This document shows, in pieces, positions 25,068 to 37,663 of a DNA stretch of 64,000 nt. The stretch is from Thiocapsa sp. (lineage in GTDB: Bacteria; Pseudomonadota; Gammaproteobacteria; Chromatiales; Chromatiaceae): assembly GCF_018399035.1 (NCBI RefSeq), contig NZ_CP073760.1, positions 2,980,001-3,044,000 on the forward strand. The letters run 5' to 3'. The translations under genes and the position numbers were made by a program. The notes under the pieces were generated by a model, which worked only from the letters and a program-made list of their open reading frames with translations, was not told the DNA's origin and made no database searches. Position 1 is the first letter of the stretch, and each line of letters opens with the position of its first letter.

Positions 25068-26305
25068 CTGCGGTATTCGGCGTTGATCCGGACGTAGTCG
25101 TAGGAGAGATCGCAGGTCAAGACCCGTGCCTCGGCCGGACCCCGACCAAGCGAGACGCGGATCAGGATCTCGGGCTCGGCCATGACGGCGGCTCCCGCCT
25201 CCTCGGTATAGTCGGGTGCGCGACCGCCGGCATCGACGATCAAGACCTCGCCGAGGTGGATTCGGATCCGATCGATATCGAGATCCAGAAGACCCGCACG
25301 CCCGACGGCGGCCAGGATACGACCCCAATTGGGATCGGACGCGAAGAGCGCCGTCTTCACCAGGGGCGAATGGGCGATGGTGTAGGCGACCGCGCGGGCC
25401 TCCTCGACATCGGCCGCGCCTTCGACCTGCACGGTCACCAGCTTGGTCGCGCCCTCGGCGTCGCGCACGATGGCGGTCGCCAGCTCGACGCAGACGGCAT
25501 CGACGGCGCACTGGAGTGCAGCGTATCCCGGGGACGCACCGTCGCGGATCTCGGGATTCCCGCAGGCCCCGGTTGCAGCGAGCACGCAGGCATCGTTGGT
25601 CGAGGTGTCGCCGTCGACCGTGATGGCATTGAACGACCGGGCGACCGCCGAGCCCAAGCAGGCTTGGAGCAGATCGGGCGCCACGGCGGCATCGGTCGCG
25701 ATGAAGGCGAGCATGGTCGCCATGTTCGGACAGATCATCCCGGCGCCTTTGGCCATCCCGGTGATCGAGGCGATGCGCCCGTCGATCTCGAAGCGGCGCG
25801 AGACCAACTTGGGCACCCGATCCGTCGTCATGATGGCGCGCGCGGCGGCCGGCCATGCGGAGGCATCCAATCGACCGAGCAGGTCCGGCAATGCCGCAGC
25901 GATGCGAGCGACCGGCAGGTGCTCGCCGATCACACCGGTCGAGAAGGGCAGGACCTCCTCGGCGGCACAGTCGCCGACAACGGCGAGTGCGGCACAGCTC
26001 GACTCGGCATCCGCCATGCCACGCCGACCTGTGCCGGCGTTGGCATTGCCCGCGTTGATCAGCAGGTAACGCGGCATCGCCTGACCCAAGTGGGTCTTGG
26101 CGACCCGCACGGGCGCGGCGCAGAAGGCGTTGCGGGTGAAGACGGCCGCACATCGGCTGCCGGGGGCGAGCTCCAGGATGACCAGATCGTCACGCCCCTG
26201 ATAACGAATGCCGGCTGCCCCCGTGGCCAGACGCACACCCCCGACGGGGAGCCCGGTCTGGTCCGACTCGACGTGATCGGACGGGGGCTGCTCGGACGGC
26301 GTCAT
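25064..26305 (-). CDS. argJ: Bifunctional glutamate N-acetyltransferase/N-acetylglutamate synthase ArgJ
   Basis: ArgJ transfers acetyl from N-acetylornithine to glutamate, closing the cyclic arginine pathway. The 413-residue product has the autocleavage site MICPNMATMLAF (Thr of ATML is the nucleophile of the beta chain), the oxyanion region FSTGVIGEHLP, TVDGDTSTND and DPNWGRILAA. Start at ATG 26305 (MTPSEQPPSDHVE) lies nine bases after the secA stop. The ORF extends upstream into secA, which argues against a longer start. Confidence 0.97.
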   Translation of the reverse strand: MTPSEQPPSDHVESDQTGLPVGGVRLATGAAGIRYQGRDDLVILELAPGSRCAAVFTRNAFCAAPVRVAKTHLGQAMPRYLLINAGNANAGTGRRGMADAESSCAALAVVGDCAAEEVLPFSTGVIGEHLPVARIAAALPDLLGRLDASAWPAAARAIMTTDRVPKLVSRRFEIDGRIASITGMAKGAGMICPNMATMLAFIATDAAVAPDLLQACLGSAVARSFNAITVDGDTSTNDACVLAATGACGNPEIRDGASPGYAALQCAVDAVCVELATAIVRDAEGATKLVTVQVEGAADVEEARAVAYTIAHSPLVKTALFASDPNWGRILAAVGRAGLLDLDIDRIRIHLGEVLIVDAGGRAPDYTEEAGAAVMAEPEILIRVSLGRGPAEARVLTCDLSYDYVRINAEYRS

Positions 26306-26313
26306 CGTGCCGC

Positions 26314-29172
<2,859 letters not shown>

Positions 29173-29353
29173 CGGATACGTTTGAGACCTGTCGGGAAAA
29201 TCCCGGCATGATACCGGAATTCAATGACAACCGCAGGTGCCGTCGGAGGTACGGAGGTACGCCTGCGGCCGGGACAGGCGGGTCGTCGACGATTGCCGGG
29301 GCAAACCGCATCCGGATCCACGCACCCCGTAGGATTCAGCGGACCCCGAGCAC

Positions 29354-29546
29354 TAAACCGCGTCCAGAGCGAGATGCTCACTTTCGAGTGAGTTCGAAGT
29401 TTAGTGAATCCACGACCCTTAGCGGGGGACGCGGTTTAAAATTTTATATTTTTTAATACTTTAAACCGCGCCGGCTCCAGCGGTTCTGAAATCCGCCGGG
29501 GCCGATCCCATCCAAAAACATCGCATACCGCACTGGGCGCGGTTTA
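29354..29546. repeat. Two-unit dispersed repeat (family 1)
   Basis: Type B unit forward (29354-29438), AT-rich linker (29439-29461) and type A unit in reverse (29462-29546), that is, the same pairing as 11492-11684 in reversed order. The right terminus provides the TAA stop of the M23 peptidase (29544-29546 on the minus strand). Between it and secA, 29173-29353 shows no recognisable signal. Confidence 0.9.
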
Positions 29547-30479
29547 GCCGGGTTGATCCTCCGACGCGCCGGCCAGCACGGGCCGAGGCTGACGGTCGAT
29601 ATAGCGGAAGGGATCGACCGCCTTGCCGTCCTTGAGAACCTCGAAATGGACATGCGGGCCGGTCGCGGTCCCGGAGGATCCGACCGTCGCGATCTTCTGT
29701 CCCTGCCGGACCATCTGGCCCTCTTTGACCAGGTTGTCCTGGTTGTGGGCATAGCGGGTGACCAGCCCGTTGACATGCCGGATGTCGACCATCCGCCCGT
29801 ATCCGCCCTTGCGGCCGCTGAAGGTCACGACGCCGTCGGCGACCGCGACAATCGGTGTTCCGCGTGGACTTGCGAAGTCGACGCCCTCGTGAAAGAGGCG
29901 CCTTTTCTTGATGGGATGGACCCGAAATCCGAATCTCGAGGTGATGTAACCGGAGCGGACCGGCCAACCGGAGGGCATCACCTGCGCGGTGAGATCCTTG
30001 TCCATGATGACATCTTCGAGGACCTCGAGCTTACGCTTGCGATCCTGCACCAAGCTGACCATGCTGCCGAGCTCGCTGGCGATCTCGCGAATCGTAAAGT
30101 CTCGCGCCGGACCGTCTTCGGCGCCGCCACGCGGCGGCGGATCGCTGAAGTCGAACTCTTCGGGATTCAATCCGGACATCTGCACCAGACGTTCGCCGAG
30201 TGCGTTCAGCCTGAGAAGCTCGGCTTGCATCTCGCCGACACGCGAGGCGATCACGTCGAGATCTTCGGTCGCAGCGGGTGGGGGTGCGGGGGTCAGACTT
30301 GCGGGCGAGGGCTGGGGAACGCGTGTAGGCTGAGCACGATTGTCGACAAGTGTCGTCATATTTTGATAATGCCCGACCCAGAATCCTAATCCTCCACCGG
30401 CCAAGGTAAACAAGACAACGGCCAAGAGCGCTATAACGGCCTGTCCGCGAGCGGTTTTTCGTCGATCGAGGTGGTGCAT
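29544..30479 (-). CDS. M23-family peptidase with membrane anchor (LytM/NlpD-like)
   Basis: A 311-residue protein: one N-terminal membrane segment (residues 15-37), a Pro-rich linker, a coiled-coil stretch, and a C-terminal LytM domain with GRKGGYGRMVDIRHV, the Zn ligands in HEGVDFASP and HVHFEVLKDG. It is predicted to cleave or regulate cleavage of peptidoglycan cross-links. The C-terminus ends at a TAA contributed by a repeat unit. In this position (between dciA/lpxC and secA) a similar M23 gene is found in other gammaproteobacteria. Confidence 0.85.
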   Translation of the reverse strand: MHHLDRRKTARGQAVIALLAVVLFTLAGGGLGFWVGHYQNMTTLVDNRAQPTRVPQPSPASLTPAPPPAATEDLDVIASRVGEMQAELLRLNALGERLVQMSGLNPEEFDFSDPPPRGGAEDGPARDFTIREIASELGSMVSLVQDRKRKLEVLEDVIMDKDLTAQVMPSGWPVRSGYITSRFGFRVHPIKKRRLFHEGVDFASPRGTPIVAVADGVVTFSGRKGGYGRMVDIRHVNGLVTRYAHNQDNLVKEGQMVRQGQKIATVGSSGTATGPHVHFEVLKDGKAVDPFRYIDRQPRPVLAGASEDQPG

Positions 30480-30633
30480 CGTTGTTTACTCTGCTTTGGT
30501 CTCTAACTGATGAGCACTGGGCATATGGGACGATTGTCGCCACAATCGCGCCTCAGGTCGATTCGTTTTTCGCCGCGTGCAAACATCGGGACTCCGTTTG
30601 CTCAGGCCTTGCGCATACCGAGGTAGACCTTCG

Positions 30634-31191
30634 ATGCTTCGTCCCGGATTGGCCCATGTCCGCCAGCTACTTCAATCCAACCGCTTGATTCGCAAGCATC
30701 TGGAGCACCGCGACCGGGAGTTGGCGCTGCTCGGAATGGTCTTGAGCCGGTTGCCCGACCCGCTGCGTGCGCACTGTCGCGACGCCGCGCTGACCGCTGG
30801 GGTCCTGACGCTTTTTCTCGATTCGCCGGCGTGGGTCACCCGCGCACGTTTCATGATCGAGGATCTGACCCGAGCCCTCGAGCGCGAAGGCATCGCCAAG
30901 GTGGTTGCTCAGGTCCGCGTCCGCTCGGAGCGCGATGGAATGGAAGCCCTCGGGCCGAAACCGCGGGGGACGGTCGAGGCACAACCGAGCGGCGGCGGGC
31001 GACTGAGCCAACAGACACGCGCCCATCTCCTCGGCGCAGCGGACGGGATGTCGGATCCGGTCTTGGCCGCGGTCTTTCGACGTTTCGCAAACCACCATGC
31101 CCCGGCCGCCGTGACGGCGGCCGGGGACGACAGGGATGAGTCGCCGAAATCGTCCGGCACCGGGAAGACGCCTGCTCCGAAGGCGGACTAG
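30634..31191 (+). CDS. dciA: DciA (DUF721), replicative helicase loader/operator
   Basis: A 185-residue DUF721 protein: the N-terminal conserved half includes RHVRQLL-type start, [21 protein letters not shown] and [16 protein letters not shown], and the C-terminus is a disordered basic-acidic tail. DciA replaces DnaC-like loaders for DnaB in most bacteria. In Pseudomonas this gene also lies between lpxC and secA. ATG 30634 is chosen because it begins the conserved region. It is convergent with lpxC; the two stops share the palindrome CTAG at 31188-31191. Confidence 0.85.
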   Translation: MLRPGLAHVRQLLQSNRLIRKHLEHRDRELALLGMVLSRLPDPLRAHCRDAALTAGVLTLFLDSPAWVTRARFMIEDLTRALEREGIAKVVAQVRVRSERDGMEALGPKPRGTVEAQPSGGGRLSQQTRAHLLGAADGMSDPVLAAVFRRFANHHAPAAVTAAGDDRDESPKSSGTGKTPAPKAD

Positions 31192-32099
31192 GCCAGCGCC
31201 ACCGGGTGCGCATAGCAGATCGGGGACTCCGCGGAGTCTTCGAACACCACCTCTTCCCAGGCACTGACGTCGGCCACCAAGGCCCGCAGCAGGTTGTTGT
31301 TGAGCGCGTGCCCGGACTTGTGGGCCTGGAAGGAGCCGATCAGGGTGTGCCCCAAGAGATAGAGGTCGCCGATCGCATCCAGGATCTTGTGCTTCACGAA
31401 CTCGTCTTCGTAACGCAGGCCTTCGTCGTTGAGGACACGGTACTCGTCGACCACCACGGCATTGTCGAGACTGCCGCCGAGCGCCAGATTCTGTGCACGC
31501 AATGCCTCGATTTCGCGCAGGAAACCGAAGGTGCGCGCCCGGCTCACCTCCTTGACGAACGAGGAGGTCGAGAAGTCGACGATCGCACGGTTGGAGCGCG
31601 CATGAAATGCTGGATGATCGAAGTCGATCGAAAACTCCACCTTGAACCCGTTGTAGGGCGTGAAGCGCGCGTATTTGTCGCCGTCCCGGACCTCGACCGG
31701 CCGCTTGATCCGGATGAAACGCTTGGCGCGGTTCTGCTCCTCGACGCCGGCCGACTGAACGAGGAATACGAATGGCCCGGCGCTGCCGTCCATGATCGGC
31801 ACCTCGGCGGCGCCGACATCCACATAGGCGTTGTCGATCCCGAGTCCGGCAAAGGCCGACAGGATGTGCTCGACCGTCGAGACGCGGACATCCCCTTTCA
31901 CCAAGGTCGTCGACAGCCGGGTGTCGCCGACATTGAAGGGTGTCGCCTTGATCTCGACGGGCACGTCCAAGTCGACCCGACGGAAAATAATCCCCGTATC
32001 GGGAGCCGCCGGCCGCAAGGTCAAGGGGATCTTCTCGCCGGTGTGCAGGCCGACGCCGGTCGCCCGGATCACATTCTTCAAGGTACGCTGCTTGAGCAT
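31188..32099 (-). CDS. lpxC: UDP-3-O-acyl-N-acetylglucosamine deacetylase LpxC
   Basis: LpxC catalyses the committed step of lipid A synthesis. The 303-residue product has all zinc and catalytic residues: [12 protein letters not shown] (His), [18 protein letters not shown] (His and Asp) and [12 protein letters not shown] (catalytic His). Start ATG 32099 ([17 protein letters not shown]) gives the standard N-terminus; it has GGGAGA upstream. lpxC is downstream of ftsZ and a promoter at 32255-32283 may give it independent expression. Confidence 0.98.
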   Translation of the reverse strand: MLKQRTLKNVIRATGVGLHTGEKIPLTLRPAAPDTGIIFRRVDLDVPVEIKATPFNVGDTRLSTTLVKGDVRVSTVEHILSAFAGLGIDNAYVDVGAAEVPIMDGSAGPFVFLVQSAGVEEQNRAKRFIRIKRPVEVRDGDKYARFTPYNGFKVEFSIDFDHPAFHARSNRAIVDFSTSSFVKEVSRARTFGFLREIEALRAQNLALGGSLDNAVVVDEYRVLNDEGLRYEDEFVKHKILDAIGDLYLLGHTLIGSFQAHKSGHALNNNLLRALVADVSAWEEVVFEDSAESPICYAHPVALA

Positions 32100-32254
32100 C
32101 GGTCGAGGTCTCCCATCGCAAGCCATGGCGGCTGTCGGCATCCGTTGCCGGCTGATCGACGACCGAGCGTGACCCGGCAAATCCATGCCCGAGCCACGAT
32201 CGTTTTCCATTCGTCATGTTGTTTTGCGGCTCGCACGCGAGCCACTTGCCGACA

Positions 32255-32283
32255 AGCTTAGGGTTTTCCCCGACGTTTATCAA
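32255..32283 (-). promoter_or_regulatory. Candidate sigma70 promoter for lpxC
   Basis: TTGATA (minus strand, 32278-32283) and TAAGCT (32255-32260) are 17 bp apart. Transcription would begin near 32248, giving a leader of about 150 bases before lpxC ATG 32099. It lies in the 251-bp gap between ftsZ and lpxC, the only gap of that size in this part of the cluster. Confidence 0.55.
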
Positions 32284-32350
32284 GATCAACAACGAACCAT
32301 TTTGGAGATGACTGTTTTAAAAGAACTATTTGATACAGGGAAACCCCTGA

Positions 32351-33520
32351 TCAATCGGCCTGGCGACGCAGGAATGCCGGGATATCCAGATAATCGAGGT
32401 CGCTCTCGACCACGGCTTCGGCCACCGCGGCGGCGCCGCCCCGGCGATAGATCGCGGGCCGACCCAGGTCGTTGTAGTTCGGCGCGCTCTCGTTGCCGCC
32501 CGTGCTGCTGACCAGATGCATCGCGGCCGTTTCTTGTGCCACCTGACGTTTGAGCATGACGCGACGCTCGCCCAGCCCGGTCGCCACGACGGTGACCCGC
32601 AGCTCGTCGTCCAGCGTCGGATCGATCACGGTACCCACCACGACCGTCGCATCGTCGTCGGCGAAATCACGTACCGTGTTGCCGACCTCGTCGAACTCGC
32701 CGATGGTCAGGCTCAGTCCGGCGGTGATGTTGACCAGGATGCCCTTCGCACCGGCAAGGTCGATATCCTCCAGCAGTGGGCTGCGGATGGCGGCCTCGGC
32801 CGCCTCGCGGGCACGATGCTCGCCGCGCGCGGCACCCGTACCCATCATGGCCACGCCCATCTCGGACATGACGGTCTTCACATCGGCGAAGTCGACGTTG
32901 ATCAAGCCCGGACGGGTGATCAGCTCGGCGATGCCTTGGGTCGCATGCAACAGCACGTCGTTGGCGGCGCTGAAGGCACCGAGCAGGCTCATGTCCTTGC
33001 CCAGAACCGCCAGCAGTTTTTCGTTGGGGATGGTGATCAAGGAGTCGACGTGCTTGGCCAACTCCGCAATCCCTTCCTCGGCGATGCGGCGACGCTTGGT
33101 CCCCTCGAACGGGAACGGCTTGGTCACGACCGCAACCGTCAAGATCCCGAGCTCCTTCGCAATCTGCGCGACGATCGGCGCGGCACCCGTACCGGTCCCG
33201 CCGCCCATGCCGGCGGTGATGAAGACCATGTCCGCACCCTCCAGTGCCTCTTGGATGCGATCGCGGTCCTCCATCGCGGAGTTGCGACCGACCTCCGGAT
33301 CGGCACCGGCACCCAAACCCTTGGTAATGCCGGCACCAAGCTGAAGGATGGTCTTCACCTGCGAGCTCTTCAGCGCCTGAGCGTCGGTGTTGGCGCAGAT
33401 GAAATCGACCCCTTCGATGGTCGCCGCGACCATGTGGTTGACCGCGTTCCCGCCGCCGCCCCCGACGCCTACGACCTTGATGACGGCGTTCTGACTGTGG
33501 GTATCCATGAGCTCAAACAT
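32351..33520 (-). CDS. ftsZ: Cell division protein FtsZ
   Basis: FtsZ is the tubulin-like GTPase that forms the division ring. The 389-residue product has the tubulin signature GGGTGTGAAPI, the T7 catalytic loop (NVDFADVKTVM) and the C-terminal conserved tail YLDIPAFLRRQAD used for FtsA/ZipA/ZapD binding. Start ATG 33520 (MFELMDTHSQNAVIK) has GAGGAGA upstream. A 306-bp gap with a diverged repeat unit separates it from ftsA. Confidence 0.98.
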   Translation of the reverse strand: MFELMDTHSQNAVIKVVGVGGGGGNAVNHMVAATIEGVDFICANTDAQALKSSQVKTILQLGAGITKGLGAGADPEVGRNSAMEDRDRIQEALEGADMVFITAGMGGGTGTGAAPIVAQIAKELGILTVAVVTKPFPFEGTKRRRIAEEGIAELAKHVDSLITIPNEKLLAVLGKDMSLLGAFSAANDVLLHATQGIAELITRPGLINVDFADVKTVMSEMGVAMMGTGAARGEHRAREAAEAAIRSPLLEDIDLAGAKGILVNITAGLSLTIGEFDEVGNTVRDFADDDATVVVGTVIDPTLDDELRVTVVATGLGERRVMLKRQVAQETAAMHLVSSTGGNESAPNYNDLGRPAIYRRGGAAAVAEAVVESDLDYLDIPAFLRRQAD

Positions 33521-33739
33521 GCTGTTGTCTCCTCTCGAATGCGTTTGTTGCACGACCTATGAAACCTCGTACGTGCGCGCCTCGGCGCGAACGCCCCCCC
33601 GACACCGCCGCGACGCGAGATGCGTCGCAGCCCGAGACCGCAGGCCGCGGCCCCCCGACCGACGGGGTTTGACGAAACACCCCATCCCCTACGCGTTTTC
33701 GGCAGGATCAAAGCCCCGCCACAAAGATACCCATCCCAT

Positions 33740-33826
33740 TGAACCGCGTCGGCAACGATGTGCACGGAACGGGGCGAAGCCCCGCAAAACACGCTCGCAC
33801 CGCCGGTCACGCGGAACGCGGTTTCA
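33740..33826. repeat. Diverged dispersed repeat unit (family 1) between ftsA and ftsZ
   Basis: An 87-bp unit with ends TGAACCGCGT and ACGCGGTTTCA and an internal perfect hairpin CGGGGC-GAA-GCCCCG at 33770-33784. It is related to the other copies by its termini and length but less similar inside. It abuts the ftsA stop. The rest of the 33521-33826 gap holds the ftsZ ribosome-binding site and a C-run, with no promoter I can defend. Confidence 0.65.
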
Positions 33827-35062
33827 TTAGAAATTGCCCTGAAACCAACTGCGCATCCGCGACCAAGCCCCACGCAGCCCGGCGGAATCTCCGATCTCCG
33901 GACGCCGCGAGAAACGGTGCTGACGCGCGTACATCAGCAGACCCACGCCGGTCGAATAGATCGGATTGTTCACCACCTCGTCCATCCCGATCACGTACTG
34001 CGGGACGCCGAGACGCACCGGCATGTGAAAGACCTCTTCGGCCAGCTCGATCAGACCGTCCATCTTCGAGCTGCCGCCGGTCAGGACCACGCCGCCCGCG
34101 ACCAGGTCCTCGAAACCGCTGCGGCGCAGCTCGTTGTGCAGCAGGGTCAGAAGCTCCTCGTAGCGGGGCTCGACCACCTCGGCCAAGGTCTGGCGCGAGA
34201 GCCTGCGCGGCGGGCGATCGCCGATGCTCGGCACCTCGATGGACTCGCTGTTGGCCGCCAGTTGCGCCAGGGCGCAGGCATGCTTGACCTTGATCAGCTC
34301 GGCATGCTGGGTCGGCGTGCGCAACGCCACCGCGATGTCGTTGGTGACCTGATCGCCGGCGATCGGGATCACCGCGGTATGACGAATCGCCCCGTCGGTG
34401 AAGACGGCCAGGTCCGTCGTGCCGCCGCCGATGTCCACGACACAGACGCCGAGCTCCTTCTCGTCGTCGCCGAGCACCGAGTAGCTCGAGCTCAGCTGCG
34501 CGAGCACCAGATCGTCGACCTCGAGCCCGCAGCGCCGAATGCACTTGATGATGTTCTGAGCGGCACTCACCGCACCCGTGACCATGTGCACGCGGGCCTC
34601 GAGACGCACGCCGCACATCCCGATCGGCTCGCGGATGCCCTCCTGGTCGTCGATGATGAATTCCTGCGGCAGGATATGCAGGATCTTCTGATCGGCGGGA
34701 ATCGCCACGGCGCGCGCCGCATCGATGACCCGATCGACATCGGCCTGGGTGACCTCGACCTCCTTGATCGCCGTGATGCCGTGCGAGTTGAGGCTGCGCA
34801 CATGGCTGCCGGCGATCCCGGCATGGACCGAGTGGATCTCGCAGCCGGCCATCAGCTCGGCCTCCTCGACCGCACGCTGAATCGACTGGACGGTCGACTC
34901 GATGTCGACCACCACGCCCTTCTTCAGACCCCGCGAGGGGTGTGTGCCGATGCCGATGATCTCGATCTGGTTGTCGTCCTTGAGCTCGCCGACCAGCGCG
35001 GCGACCTTCGAGGTCCCGATGTCCAGGCCCACCAACAGATTCTTATCATTACGTCTCGACAT
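33827..35062 (-). CDS. ftsA: Cell division protein FtsA
   Basis: FtsA is the actin-like protein that tethers FtsZ to the membrane. The 411-residue product has LLVGLDIGTSKVAALVGE (phosphate 1), VVDIGGGTTDLAVF (phosphate 2) and GVVLTGGSSKMDGLIE (adenosine), plus the C-terminal amphipathic helix GAWSRMRSWFQGNF that binds the membrane. It starts at ATG 35062 (MSRRNDKNLLVG), six bases after ftsQ. Confidence 0.98.
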   Translation of the reverse strand: MSRRNDKNLLVGLDIGTSKVAALVGELKDDNQIEIIGIGTHPSRGLKKGVVVDIESTVQSIQRAVEEAELMAGCEIHSVHAGIAGSHVRSLNSHGITAIKEVEVTQADVDRVIDAARAVAIPADQKILHILPQEFIIDDQEGIREPIGMCGVRLEARVHMVTGAVSAAQNIIKCIRRCGLEVDDLVLAQLSSSYSVLGDDEKELGVCVVDIGGGTTDLAVFTDGAIRHTAVIPIAGDQVTNDIAVALRTPTQHAELIKVKHACALAQLAANSESIEVPSIGDRPPRRLSRQTLAEVVEPRYEELLTLLHNELRRSGFEDLVAGGVVLTGGSSKMDGLIELAEEVFHMPVRLGVPQYVIGMDEVVNNPIYSTGVGLLMYARQHRFSRRPEIGDSAGLRGAWSRMRSWFQGNF

Positions 35063-35068
35063 CCGGTC

Positions 35069-35863
35069 TTATCCTCGTTTGCCGGATCGCGTCGGGCGAC
35101 CCGTTGTCGCACGAGCCTGCGGCTCGGCGTTCGCTGCCCATTTCACGGCGAAACCGTTGCTGTAGCGCAGGTCCACCACCAGCGGCTGGCCGGCCGCCTC
35201 CAATTGCGTCGCGCTGGCGATATAGCGCGCAAGCCGTTGGTCGACGCCTTCCGTGCCGAGATACAGCTCGACCCCCATGACCAGCTCGACCCGCCAGGCC
35301 CCGCGCGGATCAACCGAGAGCGTCTGAATGAGATGGCCGATCAACATCAGATCATCGCGCCACTGCGCATAGCGCTTGACCACCTCGGGAGCACGTCGAT
35401 CCTCGCCTTCGAGCAGCGGCAGACCCGCCGGGACCGTGCCCGTCCCGGGCCGAAAAACGATGCCCTCGGCGGTCACCAGACCGTCGCGATTCCAGCGCGC
35501 GATCGGGCGGTGCTCCTCGACCTCGACCTGCAGCCGATCCGGCCAGATGCGACGCACCGTGGCGCGACCGACCCAGGCCAGGTCCTCGGCGGCCTGCTTT
35601 AGATCGTGCAAATCCGCCGTCAGGAGACCGCCGCGCAGCCGCTCGCTGATGGTCTCCTGCAACAACCGCGAGGAGTGATGATGCAGCTCGCCCTCCACGG
35701 CGATGACGCGCACGGGCAACACGTGCGGCTCCCAATGGCCGAGCAGCCAAACGCCGCCGGCCATGACCGAAATCAAGAGGAACCCGGCAAGCGCGAGCCA
35801 ACGCCCGGAGCGGCGCGCACGCACCTCCACGACCGGAGGGGTTGTCCGTGCCGGGTCAACCAC
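35069..35863 (-). CDS. ftsQ: Cell division protein FtsQ
   Basis: FtsQ is the bitopic hub of the divisome that recruits FtsB/FtsL. The 264-residue product has a short cytoplasmic N-terminus, one membrane helix (about residues 22-42, [20 protein letters not shown]), a POTRA region ([21 protein letters not shown]) and the FtsQ beta domain ([24 protein letters not shown] region). GTG 35863 overlaps the ddl stop by eight bases. Confidence 0.95.
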   Translation of the reverse strand: MVDPARTTPPVVEVRARRSGRWLALAGFLLISVMAGGVWLLGHWEPHVLPVRVIAVEGELHHHSSRLLQETISERLRGGLLTADLHDLKQAAEDLAWVGRATVRRIWPDRLQVEVEEHRPIARWNRDGLVTAEGIVFRPGTGTVPAGLPLLEGEDRRAPEVVKRYAQWRDDLMLIGHLIQTLSVDPRGAWRVELVMGVELYLGTEGVDQRLARYIASATQLEAAGQPLVVDLRYSNGFAVKWAANAEPQARATTGRPTRSGKRG

Positions 35864-36791
35864 GGTCGAGACTCGTTTCCAGGATCCGCCAAACCAGGGT
35901 GTCGAAGTCCAGCCCCGCCACCCGCGCGGCCATCGGCACCAGGCTGTGGTCGGTCATGCCCGGCACCGTGTTGATCTCGAGCAGGAACGGCTCTCCGCTG
36001 CCGTCGACCATCAGGTCGACACGGCCCCAACCACTCGCACCGGTCGCCTCGAAGGCGTCGAGCGCGAGTCGCTGCAGGCGCGACTCCTCCGCTTCGGGCA
36101 GACCGCAGGGACAGTGATAACGCGTGCTGTCGGCGCGATACTTGGCCTCGAAGTCGTAAAAGGCGTGCGGCGTTTCGAGCCGGATCAAAGGGAGCGCCTC
36201 CTGCCCGAGCACGGCGCAGGTGTATTCGGCGCCCTGGATCCAGCGCTCGGCGAGGACCAGTGCGTCGTAACCGCGCGCCGTGCGCCAGGCGTCGGCGAGT
36301 GCGGCCGTGTCCTCGACGCGCGCCATCCCGATACTCGAACCCTCGTGAACGGGCTTGATCATGAGCGGGAAGCCGAGTGCCTCGGCAGCCGCCAGATCGG
36401 CGTCCGTGCGCAGCAGCACCGATGCGGCCGTCGGCAGGCCGCACCCCGTCCAGGCCAGCTTGCAGCGATACTTGTCCATGCCGAGCGCCGAACCCAGGAC
36501 ACCGGATCCCGTGTAGGGCATCCCGATGGTCTCCAAGGCGCCTTGGATCTGACCGTCTTCGCCGCCGCGTCCGTGCAGGATGATGAAGGCGCGATCGAAG
36601 CCGTCGGTGCGCAGGTGTTCGAGAACCCGCTCGTCCGGATCCAACGCATGGGCGTCGATACCTTGACGCAGCAGGGCGGCCAGCACGGCACTGCCGCTCT
36701 TGAGCGAGATCTCGCGCTCCGCCGCGCGCCCGCCGAGGAGCACCGCGACCTTGCCGAACCGAGCCCGCGCCTGGATCTTCTCTGGTGTCAT
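35856..36791 (-). CDS. ddl: D-alanine--D-alanine ligase
   Basis: Ddl makes the D-Ala-D-Ala dipeptide that MurF attaches. The 311-residue ATP-grasp enzyme shows [52 protein letters not shown], and [18 protein letters not shown] with the metal-binding Glu and Asn. ATG 36791 overlaps murB by four bases. Upstream residues in the longer frame belong to the murB region in another frame. Confidence 0.97.
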   Translation of the reverse strand: MTPEKIQARARFGKVAVLLGGRAAEREISLKSGSAVLAALLRQGIDAHALDPDERVLEHLRTDGFDRAFIILHGRGGEDGQIQGALETIGMPYTGSGVLGSALGMDKYRCKLAWTGCGLPTAASVLLRTDADLAAAEALGFPLMIKPVHEGSSIGMARVEDTAALADAWRTARGYDALVLAERWIQGAEYTCAVLGQEALPLIRLETPHAFYDFEAKYRADSTRYHCPCGLPEAEESRLQRLALDAFEATGASGWGRVDLMVDGSGEPFLLEINTVPGMTDHSLVPMAARVAGLDFDTLVWRILETSLDRG

Positions 36792-37663
36792 GGATACTCT
36801 CCGGCGATTCGTTTGACCTCGGGCACCAATCTGACGCCGGTGGCGTCCTCGACCCGACGCTGCACCAGGTCGATCAGCGCGCGGATGTCCGCGGCACTGG
36901 CCTCGCCCGTGTTGATGATGAAATTCGCGTGCTTCTCGGACACCTGCGCACCGCCGATCCGATACCCCTTGAGCCCCTCCGCCTCGATCAAGCGCGCGGC
37001 GTGATCGCCCGGCGGATTGCGGAACACCGATCCGCAGCTCGGGAGCCCCACGGGCTGTGTCTGCGCACGCCGGTCGAGCAGCTCGCGAATCCGGGCCATC
37101 CCCGCTTTGCCGTCGCCGGGGGCGAGCTCGAGCGCGGCGTCCAGGAACCACTCACCGGGCGCCCCGATGACCTCGCGGTAGCCGATCGCGAAATCGCCGG
37201 GCACCCGCTCGCGAATCCGACCGACGCGATCGATGGTCCGCACCGAGACCACATGCGCCCAGGTCTCGCCGCCCCAGGCACCCGCGTTCATGGCCAGCGC
37301 GCCCCCCATGGTGCCGGGGATACCGGCGAGAAACTCGCACCCGACCAGGTCGTGCCGCGACGCGAAGCGCGCCACCTTGGCACAGGAGACACCCGCCTCG
37401 GCATGGATCCCGCTCGCACCCCGTTGTTCCAACCGCGTCAGGCAGGCTTGGGTCTGGATCACGGTGCCGGGGAAACCGGCGTCGTCCACCAGCAGATTGC
37501 TCCCGAGCCCGAGCCACAAGAGCGGCTCCTGCGGGTCGAGTCGCGCCAGGAAGGCGGCCAGATCAGCCGCATCCGTCGGCCGATAGAAGCGGCGCGCAGG
37601 CCCGCCGACCCGCCAGCTGGTGTGGCGGGAGAGTGGCTCGCGCTCGCGCAGCTCGCCCATCAT
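36788..37663 (-). CDS. murB: UDP-N-acetylmuramate dehydrogenase MurB
   Basis: MurB reduces UDP-GlcNAc-enolpyruvate with NADPH and FAD. The 291-residue type II MurB (short form) has [56 protein letters not shown] split across the FAD site, [10 protein letters not shown] with the proton-donor Ser, and [14 protein letters not shown] 37663 or 37660 (MM) starts it, overlapping the murC stop. Confidence 0.96.
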   Translation of the reverse strand: MMGELREREPLSRHTSWRVGGPARRFYRPTDAADLAAFLARLDPQEPLLWLGLGSNLLVDDAGFPGTVIQTQACLTRLEQRGASGIHAEAGVSCAKVARFASRHDLVGCEFLAGIPGTMGGALAMNAGAWGGETWAHVVSVRTIDRVGRIRERVPGDFAIGYREVIGAPGEWFLDAALELAPGDGKAGMARIRELLDRRAQTQPVGLPSCGSVFRNPPGDHAARLIEAEGLKGYRIGGAQVSEKHANFIINTGEASAADIRALIDLVQRRVEDATGVRLVPEVKRIAGEYP

